A stretch of DNA of 21,808 bases from Clostridia bacterium. Lineage in GTDB: Bacteria > Bacillota_A > Clostridia > Christensenellales > Aristaeellaceae. The DNA is taken from positions 1-21,808 of the forward strand of contig JAFZQK010000085.1 of assembly GCA_017620455.1 (NCBI GenBank), given 5' to 3'. Within the stretch, counting starts at the first letter, position 1. Each line of letters begins with the position of its first letter. Both the position numbers and the translations under genes were made by a program. The notes under the pieces were generated by a model. The model did not search any database and had not been told where the DNA came from. It saw nothing but the letters and a program-made list of their open reading frames with translations. This document shows positions 1-6,905 of the stretch, in pieces.

Positions 1-360
1 CTGCGCCTGCATTTCTTTCAGGCGCTTGATGGAGGTTTTCACCGTCTTGAAGTTGGTGAGCATGCCGCCCAGCCAGCGGTTGTTCACGTAGAACATGTTG
101 CAGCGCTTGGCCTCGCTCTCGATGCTCTCCTGGGCCTGCTTCTTGGTGCCCACGAAGAGAACCGTCTTGCCTTCCATGGCCACGTTGCGGATGAACATGT
201 AGGCTTCGTCGATCTTGCGCACGGTCTTCTGCAGGTCGATGATGTAGATGCCGTTGCGCTCGGTGAAGATGTAGGGGGCCATTTTGGGGTTCCAGCGCCG
301 GGTCTGATGGCCGAAGTGTACGCCGGCCTCCAGCAGGTGCTTCATGGAAATGACTGCCAT
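1..360 (-). CDS. rpsB: 30S ribosomal protein S2, N-terminal 120 residues (runs off the window)
   Basis: Reading the minus strand from 360 gives a protein beginning [20 protein letters not shown], the standard S2 N-terminus, followed by [23 protein letters not shown] and [15 protein letters not shown], all signature S2 segments. S2 binds the 30S head-body junction late in assembly and is needed to recruit mRNA together with S1. The ATG at 358-360 is preceded by a strong GAGGAGGA site about 8 nt upstream. Only the first 120 of roughly 240 codons are present, because the gene leaves the window at base 1. The usual partner tsf would lie beyond the edge. A good extended -10 promoter at 466-494 gives a leader of about 100 nt. 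Identification is secure. Confidence 0.97.
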   Translation of the reverse strand, partial: MAVISMKHLLEAGVHFGHQTRRWNPKMAPYIFTERNGIYIIDLQKTVRKIDEAYMFIRNVAMEGKTVLFVGTKKQAQESIESEAKRCNMFYVNNRWLGGMLTNFKTVKTSIKRLKEMQAQ

Positions 361-465
361 TGGGGTTTCCTCCTCGTTTTTGTTGTATCCTCTGCGAGTT
401 TCATCCCTGCCCGCCACCGTTTCCGGCACCGGCGCGCAGATCCGCCCGCATGCGTGATCCTGCAA

Positions 466-494
466 ATTATAACACAGGGCCTGCCGGTTGGCAA
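466..494 (-). promoter_or_regulatory. rpsB promoter, extended -10
   Basis: On the minus strand there is a -35 TTGCCA (489-494), a 17-bp spacer and a perfect -10 TATAAT (466-471) preceded by TGT, which makes an extended -10. Expected start of transcription is near 459, about 100 nt before the rpsB ATG. Seen directly; activity is inferred. Confidence 0.75.
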
Positions 495-500
495 GCCCTG
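475..500 (-). terminator. Hairpin downstream of the WG-repeat gene, overlapping the rpsB promoter
   Basis: CAGGGC (475-480) pairs with GCCCTG (495-500) and TGCC (482-485) pairs with GGCA (490-493) around a GGTT loop, with one mismatch. On the minus strand the stem is followed by TGTTATAATTT, which is moderately U-rich. It could end transcription of the gene at 534-2006. The same bases hold the rpsB -35 and extended -10, so terminator and promoter share DNA. The U-tract is poor, so termination is uncertain. Confidence 0.45.
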
Positions 501-533
501 AAACGCTTGTTTTTCAAGTTTTTATTTCATTTA

Positions 534-2006
534 TCAGCGGTTGTGATGGATCTCCGTGTGCCAGAGGATCACCTCCCGGCCGTTCTGGTCGATATACCCG
601 GCCAGGCCGTCCCGCTCGAAGGGCGCCAGCGCCCCCAGGAACGCCCCGGCGTCGTCGTAAATGAAATCGGTGATGAATTCGCCCGCCGTGTTCATCCAGG
701 CATACTTCCACACGGAGTCTTCCCACACATGGCCTTCCACTTCGGTCAGCCGGGTGACGGACTGGAGCCCTTCGGGGAAGAAGCGCTCGTATCCCGCGTA
801 GATCACGTCCGCCTCCACCCACTGCCTGTCCTGCATTTCCAGCACCCATTCCCCGCTCAGGTTCATCACGCCCTCGCCCCAGAAACCGTCCTCGTGGCGG
901 TACACCCCCAGCAGGCCCTCCGGGGACACCAGGCGCTTCTGATCCTCCCAATCGCTCTCCTGCTGCCAGACGCCGATCCCCGCCGGCAGCTGAAGCACGG
1001 TGTTCCCCGCCGCGTCGATCAGCTTTCCGTCGGCCTGGGCGTATTCGCCCCAGAATTCATACCAGTCCGAAAAACCCCGGGCCAGCACGGCGCCGGTTTG
1101 GTCGATATGCCCGAAGGTGCCGTCCTCCAGCATCACGCAGGCATAGCCGCTTGCGGAAAAATCCTCCGCCCCGGCGAACTGCGGCGGGATCAGGAAATCC
1201 CCCGCGTTCAGATCCCAGTAGCCGTACAGTTCCTTTTCCGGATCATACACCCGCAGGATGCCCCCGGCGGTCACTTTTCCCCGCAGGCCGTGGCCGCCTT
1301 CCGCAAATTCCAGGCCGCCCAGATCCTGGACCGTCCCTTCCTCGTTGAACACCAGGGCGTCTGCCACGCCCCCTTCCCCCGCATACCGCACGGCCATGGT
1401 GTAGCCGTAGCGGAAGTTTTCATAAACGTATTCATCGGCGTTCACGTTTTCGGGCAGGGCAAAGGCCTCTTCCCCCGTGTGCCGGTCCACGTAGGCGATC
1501 CGCCCACCCTTGTCCACCGGGATCAGCCGGTCCAGCTCGTAGTAAACGGATGAATCATCGTCCCGACCGCTGAGAATGCTGTCGTAGATCAGCCCGGAGA
1601 AGAAGCCGGAGGGCACGTCGAAAAAGCCGTCGAGGCTGCTGCCGCGCTCGTCGTCTTCGCGCTCCTGCCACACCAGGTACAGCCCGCCGTCCAGATTGCC
1701 GATGGGGTCGTAATTGAAAAAGCCCTGGATCGTATACCGGGGCTCCAGCACCCAGTTCCCCTGCCGGTCGATGATGCCGGTATGGTCGAATTCTTCGGGG
1801 TCCTGATCCCCCGGCACGGCGGAAGCGTAGCCCCGCCATTCCCCCGCCCAGGCGAACTGCGGTGCGATCACCCATTGGGCGTTTCCGTCGATATACCCCC
1901 ACAGGCCCGTGGCATCGTCCATCGCGGGGTACAGCCGGCCCTCCTCCGCAAGCCCCGCGGGAAGAAGCAGCAGGCACAAAAGCAGCGTCAGCAGGAATTT
2001 CTTCAT
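534..2006 (-). CDS. Exported WG-repeat protein
   Basis: This is a 490-residue secreted protein. A clear signal peptide, MKKFLLTLLLCLLLLPAGLA, is followed by a string of WG-type repeats (WG_beta_rep family) with the pattern GxxGYID..G.WVIxPQF. Examples are GLWGYIDGNAQWVIAPQF (about 33-50), TGIIDRQGNWVLEPRY, YGYWDLNAGDFLIPPQF, FGHIDQTGAVL, EGVMNLSGEWVLEM and GLAGYIDQNGREVI (about 466-480). These repeats form beta-propeller-like folds in surface and periplasmic proteins and usually bind ligands or partners; the exact role here is unknown. The start at 2006 is chosen over an upstream ATG at 2060 because it begins the signal peptide and has AAAGGGG upstream. It lies downstream of a hairpin-rich region and upstream of rpsB on the same strand. 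No catalytic motif is visible. Confidence 0.88.
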   Translation of the reverse strand: MKKFLLTLLLCLLLLPAGLAEEGRLYPAMDDATGLWGYIDGNAQWVIAPQFAWAGEWRGYASAVPGDQDPEEFDHTGIIDRQGNWVLEPRYTIQGFFNYDPIGNLDGGLYLVWQEREDDERGSSLDGFFDVPSGFFSGLIYDSILSGRDDDSSVYYELDRLIPVDKGGRIAYVDRHTGEEAFALPENVNADEYVYENFRYGYTMAVRYAGEGGVADALVFNEEGTVQDLGGLEFAEGGHGLRGKVTAGGILRVYDPEKELYGYWDLNAGDFLIPPQFAGAEDFSASGYACVMLEDGTFGHIDQTGAVLARGFSDWYEFWGEYAQADGKLIDAAGNTVLQLPAGIGVWQQESDWEDQKRLVSPEGLLGVYRHEDGFWGEGVMNLSGEWVLEMQDRQWVEADVIYAGYERFFPEGLQSVTRLTEVEGHVWEDSVWKYAWMNTAGEFITDFIYDDAGAFLGALAPFERDGLAGYIDQNGREVILWHTEIHHNR

Positions 2007-2471
2007 CTTTCTCAGCCCCTTTCGCCCATTTAGACGCGGACTTGGGCGCATTTGTTCCAATGAAAAAGCCCTTTTTGGGAAAAAAATGGTTTTTTGCAGC
2101 TACAACGACGAGGCAGGGGGCTTCTTCAGCCCCCTGAACCCCTGAACCAAGGGCCTTCGGCCCCTGGACTCCATCCCAGGAGCGCTTGGCGGCCTATGGT
2201 TTCTGGCCCGGCCGCTGAAAGCGGCCAGCCCGGATGCAAAGCATCCGGGGAAAGCCGGGGAAAAGGCCAGGGGAAAGCTCGCTCTCCCCTGGCCTTTTCC
2301 CCAGCTTTTCTTGGGCCAGAAACTTTCAAAATTTTCGTAAACCCAGTGCGGCAGGCGGAGACTGTCGGTGTTCCCAACGGCGCCGTTTCGCCAAATGGGA
2401 TGCAAGGGATGAAATCCCTTGCCGCGGGGTTCAGGGGCCGCGGAGGCCCCTGCTTCGCAAGCGCTTGCCCC
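2007..2471. repeat. Non-coding block of consecutive hairpins between the VanY and WG-repeat genes
   Basis: This 465-bp gap holds no credible gene but at least eight stem-loops. They are 2114-2136 (9 bp), 2147-2167 (9 bp, one mismatch), 2210-2226 (7 bp), 2229-2249 (9 bp, AAA loop), 2254-2305 (about 23 of 25 bp), 2402-2422 (9 bp), 2432-2452 (8 bp) and the palindromes 2376-2387 and 2457-2468. Two longer-range inverted repeats enclose them: 2131-2142 with 2426-2437 (12 bp), and 2199-2209 with 2313-2323 (11 bp). The nesting suggests one folded RNA or a composite repeat element. The proximal part, 2040-2100, has short A/T runs and no clear promoter. Confidence 0.75.
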
Positions 2472-3590
2472 TTACTGTTTTTTAAGCAGTTCCACGTATT
2501 CCTCCAGGCACAGATCCAATTCCTGTATCTTTCTTGCGTGGTCCACGCCCACGTACCGCACGTGCCATTCCTCGCCGATGATGCCGGTCAGGTCCTCTTT
2601 TTCGTCGGTATAGCGCATGATGAAGCCGTAATCCCAGCAGTGCTGCTTCAGCCACACGTACTGGGCGGTGTCCGAAAAGGTAGCGCCGGGCACGTTGAGA
2701 TCGAAGGCCAGGCCGGTATGGTGCTCGCTGGCGCCGGGGTCCGCCACGGTGAGCCGGGTGCGGGATTCGGCCTTGCTGCGGCTGAGTCCGTCGTCGTTCA
2801 TGTATTTGTTCACCCGGCGGTTGAAGATCTTTTTCTGGTCGGCGATGGTGCGGTAAGCCCCGCCCACCTTCCAGGGGCCGACCCCGTCCTGTTTGGCGTC
2901 GCCGATCATGCGGATCAGCGCCTCCACCGCCGTGCGCACGCCCATAAACGATTCGTCGTCGTACAGCAGAAGATCTCCGGCCAGATCCTTGATCCGCACC
3001 AGGTCCGCGGGGAAATAATCCTCCGGCAGCACGTTCCATTTATTCACCAGCAGGGGGATATCCCCAGCCAGGGTGTCCAGCCCCGTGGGCATGGGGGTGG
3101 TCACGATCATCTGGGCCTGGTCGGAAAAGAGCACCGCCAGGGTCTTGGGCCCCGCCGCGCCGTCCGGGTCCAGCCCGTGCTGTTTCTGGAACACGATCAC
3201 GGCCTGCCGGGTGCCGGAGCCGTAATCGCCGTCCACCTTGCCGGCATAATACCCCAATTCCTGCAAGCGGGCCTGCAGGCGCGTCACCTCGTCGCCCTTG
3301 CTGCCCACCTTCAATACCGTGGAGGCGGCCTCCGGCGCCGGGGTCGGGGCCGGGGTGGCGGTGGGCGCCGGGGTGTAGGTGGAAAAGCCCGGCACCGGGG
3401 TGATGCTCACGCCGCTGACTGTGGGGCTGGGCGCCGGGGTGAAGAGCTGCTTCCGTTCGCTGTCGGCGGCGGCCCTTTCGTTCAGCGCCTGGACCCCGAA
3501 TACCCCAATAGCGATCAGAAGCGCCAGCACAGCCGCGATGAACAGGTACGGCGAAACGCCGCGTTTTTTTCTTCCGTTTCTGCTGAGCAT
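2472..3590 (-). CDS. VanY-type D-alanyl-D-alanine carboxypeptidase with peptidoglycan-binding domain
   Basis: This 372-residue protein trims the terminal D-Ala of peptidoglycan stem peptides outside the membrane. A cytoplasmic basic start is followed by one membrane anchor (about 13-34), a P/T-rich wall linker with TPAPTATPAPTPAPE, a PG_binding_1 domain (about 91-153, with VTRLQARLQELGYY and DGDYGSGTRQAVIVFQ), then an M15B peptidase domain. Zinc and catalytic residues are visible: SEHHTGLAFD (S288, H290, D297) and EEWH (E341, H343). I chose the ATG at 3590 because GGGAGG lies 6 nt upstream and the consensus promoter 3620-3648 would start RNA near 3613, making the in-frame GTG at 3614 unusable. 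No vanH/vanA/vanX genes are nearby, so this is wall maintenance rather than a glycopeptide-resistance operon. Confidence 0.9.
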   Translation of the reverse strand: MLSRNGRKKRGVSPYLFIAAVLALLIAIGVFGVQALNERAAADSERKQLFTPAPSPTVSGVSITPVPGFSTYTPAPTATPAPTPAPEAASTVLKVGSKGDEVTRLQARLQELGYYAGKVDGDYGSGTRQAVIVFQKQHGLDPDGAAGPKTLAVLFSDQAQMIVTTPMPTGLDTLAGDIPLLVNKWNVLPEDYFPADLVRIKDLAGDLLLYDDESFMGVRTAVEALIRMIGDAKQDGVGPWKVGGAYRTIADQKKIFNRRVNKYMNDDGLSRSKAESRTRLTVADPGASEHHTGLAFDLNVPGATFSDTAQYVWLKQHCWDYGFIMRYTDEKEDLTGIIGEEWHVRYVGVDHARKIQELDLCLEEYVELLKKQ

Positions 3591-3619
3591 AGCATCCTCC
3601 CGTGATTCTCTCACGGGGA

Positions 3620-3648
3620 ATTATACCGTGCTTTTTCCCGGCTGTCAA
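3620..3648 (-). promoter_or_regulatory. Perfect-consensus promoter of the VanY-type gene
   Basis: On the minus strand TTGACA (3643-3648) and TATAAT (3620-3625) are separated by exactly 17 bp, a full consensus sigma-A promoter. The -35 overlaps the TGA stop codon (3645-3647) of the upstream BofC-like gene. A 7-bp stem (3598-3604 with 3612-3618 region, centred on a TTCTC loop) sits at the predicted transcript start. Confidence 0.88.
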
Positions 3649-4181
3649 TGCGCCAGCAGCCATGCCTCCGCGTCTTCCCGGGTGTCAAAGCCCATGCCGG
3701 AAAGCAGCGTTTCCTGCTCCTCCGGGGAGAAATCGCCCACGGACCTGTCCTCATACGTTTTCTCCACCGCCATGCCGTCGCCGTAGGCGTTCCAGGTGAG
3801 CACGATCTCCCCCGCCTCGCTCACCGACAGCACCCGGTGGGCCGGGCAGAACAGGGGGATCTCCCGGGTCATTTCGATTTTATCCGCAGCAAATTCTTCG
3901 ATCCGCCATACACTGTAATGGGCCTGCACTCCCTGGAAATCCGCCCCGGCCAGCTCCTGGGGGATCCGCACCCGGCGGGTGACGCTGTGGCCGCAGCGGG
4001 AAAAGCCCATGGTCTGGATCACCTGGCAGTTTTCCGACGCCCTGACGCCGTCCCCCGCCGCGTCCAGGGCCGGGCCCGGCGCGCTTTTATTCCCCGCCTG
4101 CACCCCGCGCAGCGCCAGCACCGCCATTAGCAGCGCCGCCGCCAGCGCGATCCCCCGCCGTCCGCTTCTCCTAATTTCCAT
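3645..4181 (-). CDS. BofC C-terminal-domain-like exported protein
   Basis: A 178-residue protein with an N-terminal signal or anchor segment (about 11-29) and a small extracytoplasmic domain. The pattern CGHSVTRRVRIPQEL, HYSVWRIEEFAADKIEMTRE, LFCPAHRVL and a C-terminal FDTREDAEAWL matches what I know of the BofC C-terminal domain in Clostridia, with cysteines at 63 and 112 that could form a disulfide. In Bacillus BofC restrains the SpoIVB protease in forespore signalling. In Clostridia the role of stand-alone BofC-C proteins is not settled. The start at 4181 has GGGAGG 7 nt upstream; the ATG at 4187 would touch that site. The stop codon lies inside the -35 of the next gene. An alternative is a lineage-specific secreted protein with no sporulation role. 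Confidence 0.62.
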   Translation of the reverse strand: MEIRRSGRRGIALAAALLMAVLALRGVQAGNKSAPGPALDAAGDGVRASENCQVIQTMGFSRCGHSVTRRVRIPQELAGADFQGVQAHYSVWRIEEFAADKIEMTREIPLFCPAHRVLSVSEAGEIVLTWNAYGDGMAVEKTYEDRSVGDFSPEEQETLLSGMGFDTREDAEAWLLAH

Positions 4182-4213
4182 GCGCATCCCTCCCGGGCGA
4201 TAGGTTGCCCCGG

Positions 4214-4242
4214 TTGCGGCCCGGACATGCAAGTGGTATAAT
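4214..4242 (+). promoter_or_regulatory. Promoter of the HAD phosphatase gene
   Basis: TTGCGG (4214-4219), a 17-bp spacer and a perfect TATAAT (4237-4242). The transcript would start near 4249, giving a leader of about 100 nt that opens with a 7-bp hairpin (4248-4265). The -10 is nearly symmetric and also reads TATTAT on the minus strand (4238-4243), so it may serve the divergent BofC-like gene, but I see no good minus-strand -35. Confidence 0.65.
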
Positions 4243-4351
4243 AACGGGGAAAGCGCCCGCTTTCCGTCCCGGCGGACAGCGCGCCGGGGCGGTGCGCGGT
4301 GGTTTTTCCGCATCCTAAGGGATGCCGTGTTTTTCCGGAGGTTTTATCGCC

Positions 4352-5008
4352 ATGAAAAAAGCCGTGATTTTCGATCTGGACGGCACGCTGATCCACAGCC
4401 TGCCGGATATCGCCGCCGCCATGAACCGGGCGCTGCGCGCCTGGGGGCTGCCGGAGCACCCGGAGGAAGCCTATAAGTACATGGTGGGAGAAGGCGCGGT
4501 GAACCTGGCCCGCCGGGCCGTGGGTCCGCGCGCGGATCAACTGGAAAACGTGCTGGGCGCTTACCGGGCGGACTATGCGCAGAACTGCCGGGTGCGCACC
4601 GCGCCTTACCGGGGGATCCCGGAAATGCTGGAGGCGCTGCGCGGCCGGGAAATCGCCGTGTGCGTCTTTTCCAATAAGGACCAGCCCGATGTGGAAACCG
4701 TGCTGGCCCATTACTTCCCCGGTTTTCCCTTTTCCGCCGTCCGGGGCCGCCGGGAGGGCGCGCCCATCAAGCCCGATCCCGCCGGGGCGCTGGCCATCGC
4801 GGACGGCCTGGGCCTTTCGCCCCGGGATTTTCTGTACGTGGGCGACAGCGGCACGGACATGCGCTGCGGCGCCGCCGCGGGGATGAGCACCGTGGGGGTG
4901 CTGTGGGGCTTCCGCCCCCGGGAGGAGCTGGACGCCGCCGGCGCGCAATTCCTCATTGCCGAGCCTGCCGAATTGCTGCCGCTGCTGGACGTTGACGACT
5001 TTCACTGA
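4352..5008 (+). CDS. HAD-family phosphatase, phosphoglycolate phosphatase-like
   Basis: A 218-residue cytoplasmic hydrolase of the haloacid dehalogenase superfamily with a cap inserted after motif I (Gph/PgmB type). All four motifs are present: FDLDGTL (nucleophile D8 and D10), VFSNKD (S107), IKPDP (K140) and YVGDSGTDM (D165 and D169). Such enzymes hydrolyse small phosphate esters such as 2-phosphoglycolate; the exact substrate cannot be read from sequence. The ATG at 4352 is preceded by GGAGG 10 nt upstream and starts directly with the MKKAVIFDLDGT strand; an upstream in-frame ATG at 4322 has no site and no conserved sequence. It is monocistronic, with its own promoter and a two-way terminator. 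Confidence 0.92.
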   Translation: MKKAVIFDLDGTLIHSLPDIAAAMNRALRAWGLPEHPEEAYKYMVGEGAVNLARRAVGPRADQLENVLGAYRADYAQNCRVRTAPYRGIPEMLEALRGREIAVCVFSNKDQPDVETVLAHYFPGFPFSAVRGRREGAPIKPDPAGALAIADGLGLSPRDFLYVGDSGTDMRCGAAAGMSTVGVLWGFRPREELDAAGAQFLIAEPAELLPLLDVDDFH

Positions 5009-5019
5009 TAAAGCGCTTG

Positions 5020-5050
5020 AAAACGCCTTCCCCCGGGGGAAGGCGCTTTT
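5020..5050. terminator. Bidirectional intrinsic terminator
   Basis: A perfect 11-bp inverted repeat, 5024-5034 with 5035-5045 (CGCCTTCCCCC then its complement), is flanked by AAAA on the left and CTTTT on the right. It lies between the convergent HAD phosphatase and FtsH-like genes and can stop both transcripts. Confidence 0.88.
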
Positions 5051-5066
5051 GCTGTCCGCATCGTAT

Positions 5067-6728
5067 TCAGTCCTCCGTGTCCAGCGCTTCCAGGATCTCC
5101 CCCTCCCGCAGGGTTTCTTTTTCCTCCAGCGCCCCGGCGAGCCGCATGAGGGCGTTCTTTTTCTGCGCCAGGCACGCCCGCGCGGCGGCGTAGCCCTCCT
5201 CCAGGATCGCCCTTCCGGCCTCCCGGGGGTCGCCCGCACCCATGTCCCATTCCTCCGCCATGGCGGAAGCGATCTGCCGGGCGCGCTGCAGATCCCCCGC
5301 CGCGCCGGTGGTGACGCCGTCCTTTCCCAGCAGCATCTCCTCCGCCGCCCGACCGCCCAGGGCCTGGGCGATGCGGGCGATCAGCTCCCTGCGGGTGTGC
5401 AGGAGCCGGTCCGGCTGGATGCTCAGGGTATAGCCCGCCGCGCCCCGGGAGGAGGGGATCACCGGGAGATAAGCGATGCGGTCCTCCGGCAAAAGCGCGT
5501 GCGTCACCACCGCGTGGCCCGCCTCGTGCCAGGCGGTGACAGCTTTTTCCTCCGCGGTCATGGGGGTGGGCCGCTCGTCCCCCGCGGCGGCGGCGCAGAA
5601 CGCCTTTTCGATGTCCCCGGGGCCGATCGTGTCCGCCCCGCGCCGGGCCGCGCGGATGGCCGCTTCGTTGAGAAGCGATTCCAGCTGCGCTCCGGAAAAC
5701 AGCGCCGTCTGGGCCGCCAGGTCCGGCAGGGACACGCCGCAGCCAATGGGCTTGTTCCGGGCGTGCACCCTGAGGATCTCCAGCCGCTGCGCCGCGTCCG
5801 GCAGCCCCACTTCGATATGCCTGTCGAACCGGCCTTCCCGCAGCAGCGCCGCGTCGATGGTATCCAGGCGGTTGGTGGCGGCCACCACCATGATGCGGTC
5901 CAGGCCGGAAAACCCGCTCATTTCCGTCAGGAGCGCGTTGAGGGTCTGTTCCCGCTCGTCGTTGCCGCTGTCGCGCTTTTTCCCGATGGCGTCGATCTCG
6001 TCGATGAAGATCACGCCGCCGCCCGCCTTCCGGGCTTTGCGGAACAGCTCCCGCACCCGGGAAGCCCCCACGCCCACGTACACCTGCACGAAATCCGCGC
6101 CGCTGACGGCGAAAAAAGGCGCTTTCGCCTCCCCCGCCAGGGCCCGGGCCAGCATGGTCTTTCCCGTGCCCGGCGGGCCGTAGAGCATCACGCCCCGGGG
6201 CGGGCGCGCCCCCAGGCGCGCATAAGCGCCGGGCGAGCGCAGGAAGCCCACCAGGTCCCGCATGCCCTCCAGCGTCTCCGGGGATGCGATCACATCCCGG
6301 AACGTGATCTCCGGGATCGTCCGGTCCGCCTGCAGGGCGGCGTATTTCGCCAGGCCCGCCGCGCCGCCCGCCGCCCTTCCCCGCAGCAGCGCGAAGGCAG
6401 CGGCCCCCGCCAGCAAAAGCAGCAGCAATCCCGGAGCGGCGTTTCTTTCCTCCGTCACCCGGATCCCCAGCCGCAGCAGCCTTTCCTTTCCGTCCTCCAC
6501 CCGGGGATTGGGGGTCAGCGCGGTTTCGCCCCCCTTCGTTTCCACCCGCCAGTCCTCCCCGTCTCCCAGGGACACGGAATCGATCTCCCCGTCTTCTGCC
6601 ATGCGCCAGAATTCCGGATAGCTCAAAACCCGGGGGGGTTCCTCCCGCCCCCGGACAAACCAAAACAGCAGCGCCGCGCCGATCAGGGCGAAGGCCGCGG
6701 CGCGCCTCCACAGCCGGCCTTCCTTCAT
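5067..6728 (-). CDS. FtsH-like membrane AAA+ zinc metalloprotease, compact paralogue
   Basis: A 553-residue membrane-bound ATP-dependent protease, shorter than typical FtsH (about 600-650). There are two membrane segments (about 10-25 and 99-116) around a small outer domain. The AAA+ module has Walker A GPPGTGKT (184-191), Walker B VIFIDEIDAI (239-248) and the second region of homology with NR...GRFDR and its arginine fingers. The M41 peptidase has HEAGH (401-405) and the third zinc ligand D479 in TGAAGDLQRA. It should extract and degrade membrane or misfolded proteins. The pore loop reads FVQVYVG where FtsH normally has a phenylalanine (FVG), so Y217 replaces it. GGAGG lies 7 nt before the ATG. 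It is divergent from PBP1. Its size suggests a specialised second FtsH, which is inference. Confidence 0.92.
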   Translation of the reverse strand: MKEGRLWRRAAAFALIGAALLFWFVRGREEPPRVLSYPEFWRMAEDGEIDSVSLGDGEDWRVETKGGETALTPNPRVEDGKERLLRLGIRVTEERNAAPGLLLLLLAGAAAFALLRGRAAGGAAGLAKYAALQADRTIPEITFRDVIASPETLEGMRDLVGFLRSPGAYARLGARPPRGVMLYGPPGTGKTMLARALAGEAKAPFFAVSGADFVQVYVGVGASRVRELFRKARKAGGGVIFIDEIDAIGKKRDSGNDEREQTLNALLTEMSGFSGLDRIMVVAATNRLDTIDAALLREGRFDRHIEVGLPDAAQRLEILRVHARNKPIGCGVSLPDLAAQTALFSGAQLESLLNEAAIRAARRGADTIGPGDIEKAFCAAAAGDERPTPMTAEEKAVTAWHEAGHAVVTHALLPEDRIAYLPVIPSSRGAAGYTLSIQPDRLLHTRRELIARIAQALGGRAAEEMLLGKDGVTTGAAGDLQRARQIASAMAEEWDMGAGDPREAGRAILEEGYAAARACLAQKKNALMRLAGALEEKETLREGEILEALDTED

Positions 6729-6777
6729 TGCTCCGCCTCCGAAACTTCCCGTTTATTTTGCTTTTGTATACGCTCAC

Positions 6778-6806
6778 AGTATAGCGCCTGCGGGCCCGTG
6801 CGTCCA
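6778..6806 (-). promoter_or_regulatory. Promoter of the FtsH-like gene
   Basis: On the minus strand TGGACG (6801-6806) and TATACT (6778-6783) are 17 bp apart. RNA would start near 6771, about 43 nt before the ATG. No equally good plus-strand promoter for the divergent PBP1 gene was found in 6729-6905; a weak TTGCTT/TATAGC pair near 6758-6785 is the best candidate. Confidence 0.6.
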
Positions 6807-6905
6807 TGGTAATTTCTTGCTGCTTGGAAAAACATTCCAGCGTTGCCGCTGCCCGCTTCCGGGAAGAATGCAGGGAAGAAAACGCGCAAGGAGGCTGCCG
6901 AAAAA

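Noticed and set aside
360..1553. Open plus-strand frame of 397 codons opposite the WG-repeat gene
   Set aside because: The minus strand encodes a signal peptide and WG repeats with a start site; the plus frame shows neither.
2147..2400. Short minus-strand protein-coding frames in the hairpin array
   Set aside because: The frames have no ribosome site or recognisable domain, and the sequence is explained by inverted repeats.
2472..3590. Vancomycin-resistance locus
   Set aside because: VanY-type carboxypeptidases are common in wall turnover. There is no vanH, ligase or vanX here, and the two-component system is 11 kb away with a different neighbour.
4956..6812. Open plus-strand frame of 618 codons
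   Set aside because: It is antisense to the well-supported FtsH-like gene and has no conserved motif; a GC-driven shadow.
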